Source: Vanrija pseudolonga (Eukaryota > Basidiomycota > Tremellomycetes > Trichosporonales > Trichosporonaceae). Taken from it: a stretch of DNA of 64,000 nt. The number at the start of each line of letters is the position of its first letter. Positions within the stretch are counted from its first letter, which is position 1. The stretch covers positions 1,798,001 to 1,862,000 of the forward strand of contig NC_085855.1 in NCBI RefSeq assembly GCF_020906515.1, read 5' to 3'. The position numbers and the translations under genes are program-made. The notes beneath the pieces are model-generated. The model was not told the origin of the DNA. It saw only the letters and a list, made by a program, of their open reading frames with translations, and searched no databases. Positions 10,605 to 20,664 of this stretch are shown here, piece after piece.

Positions 10605-13600
10605 TTAGGTAGTGGGATCGTCATCTTCTTCGTGGATGTCAGTCAAGTCTTTTCCCTCTCACTAGTAGTGGACTCACGCTTGACACGCTTGAGGACGATC
10701 GGGTCGACTTCCTCGTCGGCGTCGAACCCGCGCTTCTTCTCCAATGGGATCGGTTCCGACCCGTCGGCGTTGCGCTCGCTGTCGTCAACCATGCTCTCGT
10801 CGGTGGGGGTCTGGAGCATGTTCGAGTCGCCGTTCGAGCCATCGAGGGAGCCGCTGTGCTCCTCACTCGTGCCCGTCTCGGAGGCACCCTCCTCCTCCTC
10901 GAGATCGCCCTGATACTCGTCGTCGTCCCCAAGGCCGCTGATGCAGTCGAACGAGTGGGACGGATCATCTGGAAACACAAACTCGTCCTCATGCTGGTAG
11001 CGCGGAGCAGAGGTGGCGGCCGGTCCAGTGCTGGTGCTGGAGCCGATGTCCGCACGGGCGTTCCCGTCGAGGTTGCCGTCACGAGAGGACGAAGCGTGGT
11101 GATCGTCGGCATGACCGTTGCCCCAGTCACCCTGGTCCTCATCCTCACGGTCGGAGCGAGAGATCTCCTCACGGTCGTAGTCGGATCGCGGCACGTCATC
11201 TGGGCGGCCATCGTCGGTTGTCGATGGGTGGGGCTCCTCCGTGTCAGACCAATCGAGAATGACCTGGCCGCAGCCATGACCAGCATCACCCGCACCAGAG
11301 TGCCCAAAAGTGAGAGACTGGCCACCTGCAGGACCGAGCATTGAGGAAACGTTGTTGACAGGAGTGTTGCTCCCGCCGACAGGGGTGTACGAGCCCTGGT
11401 ACTCCTTCGACTCTTCGTCGTCGTCATCACGGCGGCGGTCGGGGGTCCTACGCCCAGGGTGAGGCTGCTGCTCACAGTAGGGGTCGTCTGTGCCAGGGCC
11501 GGACGAGTTGAAGTTCTTGTCCGGGTGGGGACCAGTGCCACCGACAACCTTGCTGTTGTCCCCCTCGTCGTTGTCCCTGTTGCGCTTCGTGATCATGTCA
11601 CTCATGGCACCGCTGGTGTCCTCGCGGAGGGCGGGGTCGATGAGTTCGTCGGGGACATGACGTGGGTGAGCCGCGGACGGGACACTTGTCATCGGCGCGA
11701 GCGACTCAACAACCGTTGACTGGTTTGAGCGGAGTTGGCCAATCGCCGCGAGCGGCACAGCAACGGCGCCTGGGACCATGGTGCGGGTTTCCGAGACCTG
11801 AGTCTCAGTTGGCCCATTGTGCGCTAGAGGCGGCATCGAGAGAACGGGGAGTGAGGTGGCGACCGGCGCAAATTGGGGTTGTGGGACGAACTCTGGAGGG
11901 CTTGAGGTAACCTGGCCTGATGACGAGCCACTTGCCTGCCAAGTGGTCTGGCCGTTGGTGACCTGCGAACCGTTGTTGGTCGACCAGCTGTTGTGGGCGG
12001 ATGTGGCAGGTGGCCCAGGGTTGTGTGGCAAAGCGTCAGGCATGTTTGCCGCACCGTAAAATTCGCCGGCAGTATGGGAAGGCATGAGGGCGGTCTTGCG
12101 GAGCCCGCGCATGGGCCTCACCGGTCGGAATCCGGCCAGGACGTTTGCGGCGTCGATCTCCTGCTGCGTCATTGCCGCCGGGAACGAAACATCGCTTGCA
12201 AACTGAGTGTTCGGCCCAGACACACCCTGATAGGCGGAGGCTGAGGTCGAGGCACTGTGTTGAATGCCGGTGGCGGCCCAGTCACCAAGAAGAGGCCACT
12301 GGCTTGGAGCAGGGGCGATTGGCACCGGCGCGAAGGGATCAACGTCCTGCGGGTGCGAGTTGAACTGGGAGGTGCTCTGCTGAGCACCAAGGTCGTGTGC
12401 GGGCTGCGCAGCCCCAAGGGACTGCGAAGTGGACCAGTCACCGGCAGAAGGCCACTGACCTGGAGTGGCGGACGTCGGCGGTGCGAACTGTTGAACGGGC
12501 TGCGGAGTGGCGTTAAACTGGAAGGCGCTCTGCTGAGTGCCTTGGCCGTAAGTTGGCTGGACGGCCGTAAAGGTCTGTCCTGGGCCCGGCCTCCAGATAC
12601 CTTCCACGAGTGGGATCGTGGGCTGGGACGCTCCGCCAGATGTGGCGGCATTCGACTCGAACATTGAGACCTCCTTGTCGTACGTGCTCGCTGGCGTTGA
12701 CGACGAAAAGGTCGGCGCTTGTGGCCCGGAGTGAAAACCACCGCCGACGGGAGGCTGGGCGACGAACTGCTGACCACCGCCGTTAAGATCCTGCGCGCCG
12801 AACTGGTAACCACCACCGACAGGGGCCTGGGTGGCGAAGTTGAAGCCACCGCTGGGAGGGGCTTGGGTGCCAAATTGGAAACCACCGCCAACGGGTGCCT
12901 GGGCGCCGAAGCTGTAAGCACCGCCGATAGGAGGTGGGGGGACGAATCCAACACCTCCGTTCGATTGGGCTGGGTCTTGCTGAGTAGAGACGTCGGCCTC
13001 GGCCATATCCGCGTCGTCGCCTTGGAAGGCGGCCGAAGACTGATCAGGCGTGGCGCTGGAACCTTGGTTGTCGAGTTGGTCGCCGGCTCCGAACTGGGGA
13101 GCGAATGGCGCGGGCTCGCCCATTTGAGCGTCGCGGTCGATTGCCACTGGCAACGTGATCAGAGGAGAGCTTGGGGCTTGGATTGTGGCCAGAGCGGAGG
13201 CGTCGCCGCTCATCTCAATGTCGGGGGTCCCGACGACGGTGTTGGCGCTTGACGCGAACGCGGGCGTTGGTGCTGGCGGCACCACGCTCCCGCCATCGTC
13301 CTGTCCAACGACGGTGCTGGCGCCTGAGGCGAACGCGGGCGTTGGCGCTGGCGGCACCGCGCTCACACCATCATCCTGTCCAACACGAAGGCCAGACCCG
13401 GAGTCAGCCACCCCAACGTGCTGGGAGCCGTCTTGGGGGTCACCTCCATCTCCGCCGTGGGAGAAGGAGCTGGGGGCTGAGCCGCCGAATCCAGATTGGG
13501 GTGCTGGAGTTGGGGAGGTCGCAGTTCCGGTGACTGGTGTCGGAAACCGTGACTGGTCGACCTCGGCAGGGTTGGCAGGCGGCGAGACGGCGCTGGGCGT

Positions 13601-16600
13601 GTCCGCTCCGTTACCGGCGGTGGAACTGCCGAGTTGGGCTTCCTGGCCGCCCTTGGGGAAAAAACCGTCCGACGTGGCGATGGCAGCAGCCTCCTTCTTC
13701 TCTTCAGGAGTGATCTCAGGCCTCCTTCGTGACTTGCGAAGGGGGCGAATCTGGCGGGTTGAGGTTTCCGCGTCGACGGCCGCCCCATTCAGCGATGACG
13801 CGGCCTCGGCATGAGTTGCACCTTGGTGAGGCCAGAGCCACTGGGCCAAGTCAGCGAAGCACCGAGGATGTAAATCGAGACAACTCACGCTTGAGAGTGC
13901 CGTCTTCAGCTCCATCTCAACACGAACGGCGAAAGCAGAGTCGCCCATCTCGTAGATCGGGCCCGAGATTGACATGCGAAGATCCCGTGCAATATTGAGC
14001 GACATTAGGTCTGGGGGATTCACCATGTCGGGGAAGGTCCAAACCTTGAGCCTAGAGGTGTCCAGATCCTGATGACATGTGAGCTCATCGTCGTGTACGC
14101 CCGAGGCTGGGTTACAACTCACGTCCCAAAACAAGACAAACCACAGAACATAGATGTCCTGCCCCTCATTGACCAGGGCCGCAACGGTCTTCCAAGCCCA
14201 TTCGATCCAATCCGGACTCAGGATCACGTCCGGCGCGCTGGTGCTAGACGGCGCCGAATGCTGAGGCGCCACCTCGGTGGCGTTCTCACCACCAGAGATT
14301 GTCTCCTGCGCGGCGGTGCCAAGGGAAGCAGCCACGGTCGAGAGCCCAGCCTTGTCATCGTTGGTGGAGACCGTGGGGTTGTAGCCACCAGGCATGGCTG
14401 GCTCCTGTATGTCGATGATGACAGGCGCTGCCGAGTACTCTGTGATGTCCTCCTTGGCGCTCTCCTCGGGGGTGTAGGCACCTGGCATGATTCGCTCCTG
14501 CTTAACGAGCGAGGCACCGGCGACTACCTCGACCTGGTCAGACGTTGCTGCAGCGGACTGGATGACCGCCTCGTCCTGGTCGTGGTTCGGTGTCGCCTGC
14601 TCGGGGAAGGATTCGACCAAAGACGCAAAGGGAACCGCAAACAAAGGCGTGAGCTTGCTCTTGGTCACCTGCGACGACGACGAGCACGTTGATGCAGTGA
14701 CAGGCGCAGGGTCGACGGAGGCTGGGGTCGCGTTGATGTTGGCCGCGGCCTCGGCGGAGGCGTTAGGCTCGGTGACGGCGCTGGACTCGGCAACGGCGTT
14801 AGAGTTGGTGACGGGGATGGACTCGGCTGCGGGGGTGGACTCGGCTGCGGGGGTGGACTCGGCTGCGGGGATGGACTCGGCGACGGGGGTGGACTCGGCG
14901 TCGAGGGTGGACTCGGTGACGGCGGTGACGGCGGTTGACTCGATGACGGCGGTCAACTCGGCGACGGCGGTCAACTCGGCGACGGGAGCAGGACGGGCGA
15001 TAGTAGACGCCTCGGCGACTAGAGTGGCCTGGGTACCACTGGCCGCGACTGGAACCTCCATGACGACAGCGGAGTTGACAAGAGGCTCGGCTTCGGCGAC
15101 GCTTGCCTCCTTGATGACAGGGAGGAAGGCCACGCACTCCGTGACAACACGAATGGTGTTGTCGACCTCGATGACCGTGGCAGTGTCGGTGACGTCGGCG
15201 AATGCGTTCATTTCGGCCATGTCAGGGGTCTTGGGGGGGATCGAACGGGAGGGCTTGTTCTGCCGGCCGTATGGCTTGCTGAGGGCCTTGTTCCTCTGGC
15301 TTTGAACACGAATGTTTGACCGGATGGTGTTGGTGCCGGTAGCCTTTGGGGCGGGAGGAATGCCGGCGGGGGTCTTGGGACCGTTCGCAGTCTCGGCAAC
15401 TGTGGAGACGGGAACGGCTGGTTCAGTGTTGACGACGGGAGTAGCGGTGTCAACGGGGGCGAGCTTTTCGACGCGAGTCTTGTCGTCGGCGGGAACCTTG
15501 GGGCCGAGGGACGGCTGCTCGTCGGTGGCGACCTGGTGGTCGGCGGGGGGCTTGTTGTCGTCGGCGCCAGTCTTGCCATCAACCGGGACCTCGGCCTCAA
15601 CAGGGACCTCGGCCTCAACGGCGACCTCGGCCTCAACGGCGACCTCGGCCTCAACGGCGACCTCGGCCTCAACGGCGACCTCGGCCTCAACGGCGACCTC
15701 GGCCTCAACGGCGACCTCGGCCTCAACGGGTACCTCGGCGCTGACGGAGGCGTCGGCGTGGGTGGGGATCTTGGTGTCGACGGGGATCTGGACGTCGACG
15801 GGGGACTTGGTGTCGACCGCTGGAGGAGCGGTGTTAACGGGGGTGGGCTTGGCGACGCGAGCCTTGTCGTCGGAGGGGACCTCGTGGTGGAGGGACGGCT
15901 TGTCGTCGGTGGCGACCTTGTGGTCGACGGGGAGCTTGTTGTCGTCGACAGCAGTCTTGCCATCAACAGCGACGTCGGTGTCGTCAACGAGGCCCTTGGC
16001 GCTGACGGGGACGTTGGCCTCGACGGGGGCCTTGACCTCGACGGGGGCCTTGTCGTCGACGAAAAGCTTGAGCTCGACCCGAACCCTCTCGGGGTCGATA
16101 AGCTTGCCGTCGACGTAGACCTTGAGGTCCATGCGAGGCTTGTCGTCAACAGAAGCCTTGCCGGCGACGAGAGCCTTGCCGTCGACGGGGGCCTTGTTGG
16201 GCACCTGAGCCTCAGCCTTCTGGGCGACCGTAAAAGTGTCGTCGGCAGTCGCGACGACAGCCGACCCCGTCGCAATGCCGCCGAGAGCGAGGGCCCTCTT
16301 GAGCGACTCGGGCTTGAGGCTGCTGAGGGCAGCCCAGATCGCAGCGGGCTCCATGTCGTTGGACACAAACCCGCAGCCCTCAGGCGAAACTCCTGGCTTG
16401 GGCTTACAGGCAGACTTGTGAGAAGCGAAGTCGTTCTGGAGCTTGTTGACAAACGCCTTGGTGTCGAGACTGGCCTCGGCGAAAGTCTTGGTGTTGGCCG
16501 CGTCCTTTGGAGTCGTCAGCCCACATTCAACCCAAACACATAACTGGTGCACTCACATCCTCAGCCGCAGCCTCGGCCTCGTCAGCGAGAACCTGCTACG

Positions 16601-16867
16601 AGTTAGTACAGCCCAGATCGGGCACCAAAGCTACTCACGTTGAACAAACGCTTCATGGCGTCGTAAACATTGGCCTTGCGCCCATAGAGGAAGTCCATGG
16701 TCTCCGAGGGGTTGTTGTCGATGTCATGGGCCATTGGCTGAGTGTGTTAGTTACGACCCGAGGAACAAAGTTACTGAACGTACCCAAATGGGGGCGACCA
16801 TGTCGGCCTGGAGGCGGAAGAGCTGTTTAACCTTGTCCTCGTAGGACATGGTGGGCGGGGAAGGCAT
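10605..16867 (-). CDS. Giant disordered repeat protein, tandem family member 3
   Basis: Function unknown. About 1989 residues. Exons: 16867-16784, 16737-16639, 16595-16557, 16504-14123, 14068-13889, 13840-10678, 10627-10605. The introns at 14069-14122 (54 bp) and 13841-13888 (48 bp) are multiples of three without stops, so an ORF scan reads through them, but both have GTGAGT donors and CAG acceptors. It starts MPSPPTMSYEDKVKQL; exon 2 begins PMAHDIDNN. Then come VD-K-rich repeats, a VAVEAE array (residues about 330-380), AESTPA repeats (about 615-635), an ordered-looking block (KVWTFPDMVNPPDLMSL), the motif GGQEAQLGSS (about 995), six 12-residue FG-like repeats (about 1232-1309), a doubled 45-residue Gln/Pro unit (GQWPSAGDW / SQWPLLGDW), an acidic stretch and a basic/acidic end (KRVKQDDDPTT). 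A nuclear location is plausible but inferred. Confidence 0.78.
12690..12930 (-). repeat. Coding repeat, 36 bp unit: six FG-like 12-residue repeats
   Basis: On the minus strand the protein reads successive 12-mers of the form FGAQAPVGGGFQ, FGTQAPPSGGFN, FATQAPVGGGYQ, FGAQDLNGGGQQ, FVAQPPVGGGFH, ending with a divergent one. Phe-Gly pairs separated by Gln/Pro/Gly spacers resemble FG-nucleoporin or prion-like repeats; homology to nucleoporins is not shown. Confidence 0.85.
15580..15740 (-). repeat. Coding minisatellite, 18 bp unit, about nine copies (VAVEAE)
   Basis: The unit TCGGCCTCAACGGCGACC repeats in perfect or near-perfect register and encodes the hexapeptide VAVEAE on the minus strand. 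The near identity at third codon positions points to recent slippage or unequal exchange. Confidence 0.9.
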
Positions 16868-17602
16868 CTTTGGATGCTAGAGTGCTCGGTGCTGAGAAAC
16901 GAGCAATGGTGGAAGAGGAGTTGAGTGACAAAGTGGTTGTGAGCGAGGGGCGGGTGGGCGTGTGTGCAGGGGTGGGTGGGTGTGCGACCCGACTGAATGG
17001 AGCAGCGCTGGCAGCGGGCACAATTGTCGGCGGGTTGAGTGAGGCGAGTGTGTGTGTGCGACATGCACGCCGTTCTGGCGAGGGTGACATCACGAGGGTG
17101 GCTTGTCGGCGTGCACAGGTTATCTGACGCTTTGCACGGACGTGCGAGTGACGCCGTCGCACTGTTCGCCCCGGTCGTACCCTGGCAGGAAGCAGCTGGG
17201 TGGGCCGCGGCCGCTCTTGGCTGCGTGCATCCGTGCGACATAGGGCTAGTGCGCCGGCGAAAAGAAGTACCGAGGCCGCAGCCATGCAGTGCAAGTGTGT
17301 GTGTGACAGTTGGGTGTGGTGGTGTGGTGGGGGTGGTGGGAGTGTGGCTTTGAGCCATGCACACAAGTTGTGTGTTTTGCCACGAATCGGCGTGGACTGG
17401 GGCATGTGTGTGTGTGGCCCGTGTGGATGGGGTGCGAAAGGGGGCGCGGATCCGTTTGGCTGGCGAATGTGCGCTCAGGACAATTCAATCTCAGGGACGG
17501 AATCGCGTGGTAGTGGCAAACAGACGCACAGATGCAGTGGCCTGATGACGACATTGGGACACATGCATCGATACGGAAAACGAAAGGTGGCACTCGGAAG
17601 GT
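16868..17602. other. Intergenic: promoter side of member 3, 3' flank of member 4
   Basis: 735 bases with strongly GTG/TGTG-rich plus-strand sequence (CA-rich on the minus strand), for example 17290-17360. Open frames on both strands here are low-complexity shadows. No gene or RNA supported. Confidence 0.45.
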
Positions 17603-18931
17603 TTAGTTCAGTCGCGGCTGCTTCGCCCGGCGCTCAGCATCATTCTGAGCGCCTTGTACGTCACCCTGCGATGCCTGGCTGAAGGTTCGCGTCGCTGGGC
17701 CGAATCCTTCAAGCTGTAGCAAGCTGCTGCGAGTCTGCAGACGGCCACCAACAGGGATGTTTGGCACAAACATGCCGATTGGGGTGGGCGTGGCGGCGGC
17801 TACCGCGGTAGCTGGCACTGGAGTCTGCCGTCCGGTAGTAGATGGCAGGTTGGGAAACTGGATCGGGGGCCTGGGGATCGGAGCCCAGAACGCCGGCTGG
17901 GCCGCTGGTGCCGAGTATGGCGCCTGCATCATTGCCGAGCTGGGAGCGGGGATTTGAAGTGGCGCGAGGGGCTGGGGGTAGAGAGGTGCCGGCACCGGCA
18001 CTGCTGATGAGTGCGCTGGGATTCTTGTTCCTGGAAGGAAAGCATCTGGAGCAGGGAGAGTGAATGTGAAGTCATCAACGAAACCGGTGCTGATGGGCGA
18101 TATCGTGCTGTCCGACCCCACACCGGCCAAGGGGGCGGCCAAGATTCCTTGGGGCTGGGACTGTGCTTCCACATGGGTCGGATGGAGCACAGGGGCGAGG
18201 GTGGACTGCGGAGCAGTATGAGGCGCGAACGTGACGGAGGGTGGCATATATGGCCGCTGAACTACAGTTGCAGGAGGAGCGCCTGAAGCGGCAGGTGTGA
18301 TAAATGTTGCTGGAGCCTCGTTGCATCCAGTCACGGAGCTGATCGGCTGGTCGGCCATGTACCTCTCAAGGTCGCGATGGAGGGCTGTAATATCGACAGT
18401 GGCAGCCACCTCGGGGTCCAGCCAGACGATAGTAGGCGAGTCGGCTGCCGGCGCAGTGAGGGCGTTGCGCTCGTGCTCTGGCAAGAGGAGGACCACGCGT
18501 CCCGCCATGGCGGCCCCAGTGCCGGGGCCGAGGGTAAAGACCTGCCAGTCGCCCACCTTGGTACTGGAGCCGGGCAACATCGTCCTCGCCGCCTCGAAGA
18601 CGCCGGCTGGCGGCTGGGCCTCTTGAAGCACAAGCTGATCTAAGAGCTGGTTCAGCTCGTCCTGCTGTCAGCGTGTTGTGGAAGGGAGTGCTCACCGAGA
18701 CGATGCGCTCAACATAGTTACGGACTGCGCCGGCGCGCTGCTCTGCCGTTGGGATACCGCGCAGCGCGGTGCGGAGCTCGGCTTCGGGAAAGTTGGCGCC
18801 CATTAGGCCCTCGATATGAGGCTGGAAAGTCAGCAAGGTCGGTGGGCAACCCTCACCCTCGCCGCGGCGATAAAGCCTCGCACAAGGCGGTCGAGAGAGT
18901 TGTCGTTCCGCTGCGGCCGGTTGCTCGCCAT
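17603..18931 (-). CDS. Pro/Ala-rich protein, tandem family member 4
   Basis: Function unknown; about 419 residues from exons 18931-18857, 18821-18696 and 18661-17603, all phase 0 with GTGAG donors and CTGAC branch sites. The start MASNRPQRND was chosen because exon 1 then has 25 codons, like member 1 (26). Exon 2 begins PHIEGLMGANFPE and ends RNYVERIVS, which aligns with PTVAALAATFPDD ... RNYLRRELN of member 2. A moderately ordered region follows (GDWQVFTLGPGTG, VVLLLPEHER, TIVWLDPEVA), then about 220 residues of Pro/Ala/Thr disorder, and a basic end (RRAKQPRLN). The GGQEAQLGNT motif is absent. It is the shortest member and perhaps nearest to the ancestral core. Confidence 0.78.
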
Positions 18932-19695
18932 TGTCTGTCGATCAGACTTGGCTGATGAAAGTGTGGGTGGGAGGTCAGTAAAGTCGACAACCGGCCGGTT
19001 AAGTATCTTCCACCCGCCTCTGTGATACGCTGTATCGCATTGCCATCCACACCCCACTTCGCCCTCGGACACGGTCACGTCGGCACATGGAACTCCCCGG
19101 GTTCGAAGGTATGCACATTGTAGCTGTGTCGCGAGGACGGCACACACAAAGACGCGTGGGGTGGCGTGTGACGAGGTTGAATCGCTGGCGCGCACGGCAC
19201 GCGTCTGTCTTATTGTCCTCCCATCCGGCGTGGGGTTATTGACGTAGACCACTTGCAGAGCAACAGCAGGCGCAAGCGCTTCAGCTGAGTTTCAGCTGCG
19301 TTTCGTGACCCGTTGTGGTGGAGGTGGCGTCCACCTCCTTGATGGCGTCGCTGACGCTTCCTGTCCTGTCCATCCCAAACGTGTTGGAACGCGAGAGTCC
19401 CAGGGCGGGATCGGCACCATGTACGAAGCGGAGTTGATCAAGACCGTAACGCGTCTTGAATGGTGTCTTGGGCGACGAAGTAGTCTCTTCCGACGGCCTT
19501 CCTCGGCATCCCTTCCCCGAGAAGTGGCAACTACGTATGTACGGCACGTCACATCTGCAGTCCTACAGTCTCTCTACACAGCAGTCTCTGAAGATGTGCC
19601 ACCCAGCTCCTCACCCTCGAAGCAACCTTATCCTCCAGCTCTACCCACATGAGAGCGGCATCGCCTTCCTCCAACTCTGAGGGGACGAAGATATC
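18932..19695. other. Intergenic region, no gene supported
   Basis: 765 bases between member 4 and the small gene at 19696. A minus-strand open stretch at 19281-19547 has a mildly protein-like end but no start context, splice partner or motif, so I leave it uncalled. Confidence 0.4.
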
Positions 19696-20104
19696 TCAGT
19701 CTTCAATCCCCTCAACCCACTCGATGTCCTTGAGGTCCAGCGAGTCCCACAGGCCGCTGTCGTCGAGGGCGTTGAGTACATCGTCCTGATGTAGGTCAGC
19801 CATTGTCATCGGGGGGGTGGAGCTCGAGTTCCCATCCTGAGGCGTCGCCAAGCCGGGGGACGGCGGGGAAAGCGACGCCTCAGATCAAGTGTTCCTCAAC
19901 ACGGTACATTAAACGCACGTCTGGTCGGAAGTTGCGGTACTCTTCCTCGGTGATGAGGAGGTAGGTCCACTGCATCAGAGCCAGGAGCTCAGGAAACATG
20001 AGAGGCCGGTTGAAGCGTAGGCCATATTGGATCTCGGGGAAGGTCGAACGGACGATGGTGAAATTTCCTCTCCAGAGGGGCGGTTTGGGCTGAGAGCTCG
20101 TCAT
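19696..20104 (-). CDS. Small acidic protein, two exons, unknown
   Basis: Exon 20104-19919 (62 codons, start MTSSQPKPPLWRG) joins exon 19785-19696 across a 133 bp intron with a GTGCGT donor and a GGCTGAC...CATCAG acceptor, giving about 91 residues in phase. Without this splice the first exon would stop soon after. Visible segments: TFPEIQYGLRFNRPL, LLITEEEYRNFRPD and an acidic tail with regularly placed Trp (GLWDSLDLKDIEW). TEEEYRNF resembles the C-terminal box of the F-box-like genes (T-R-[DE]-[QE]-Y). The true start may lie further upstream in exons I could not define. It could be a trimmed F-box-like paralogue; that is inference. Confidence 0.4.
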
Positions 20105-20664
20105 CGCTTGAGATTGAGGCCTCGCCAAGTCAGGCCAAGGTTTGAGCACGGTGGTGAGGAGATGAGTGATGAAGGAGAGGAAGATCGACCTCGCCGTCCG
20201 TCGAAGAGTGATCGGCAGCACGGTGAAAGGTGGATGACAATGGCATGGTGCCGAGTGGAGGACAAGGGGGAATTGGCGGAACAATCGAAGTGGCATTTCG
20301 GCACCTTTGGTTGTGCTTCCCGAGCATGATCTGCATGAACAAAGCAACCTCAAAGGATGAATGCTTTGTCAGTAAACCAAGGAGCTCAGGTTGTGCTCGT
20401 GCTTGTAGTGACATGCTGGCACAATGCATGAGTGAAGAGAGTAGGCACATCCTCGACCAAGTGTCACGGACGCGGAACCAAATACGATCGCCGCCATCTC
20501 GCCCCACCTCAAACCCACCGAGGGCGGGCGCGACCTGACACTATGCACAACACATGCATGGAACCATGACAATTTTGAGAGCTAAGTATCACGATAAAGA
20601 CAAGCATGCAGTACGATCCAGGGAGATATGGTCAATGTGGTGTGGGTAGAAAATCGCCGAGAAA
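20105..20664. other. Intergenic region, possibly with undefined upstream exons
   Basis: 560 bases. Minus-strand sequence near 20300-20400 has a protein-like run (GLLTKHSSFEVALFM), but I find no splice path that joins it convincingly to the gene at 19696. Confidence 0.35.

Noticed and set aside
19281-19547. Minus-strand open frame with a mildly protein-like end
   Set aside because: No credible start or intron and no family features; left as intergenic.
20130-20507. Possible upstream exons for the small gene at 19696
   Set aside because: Some protein-like words, but no splice path keeps frame.
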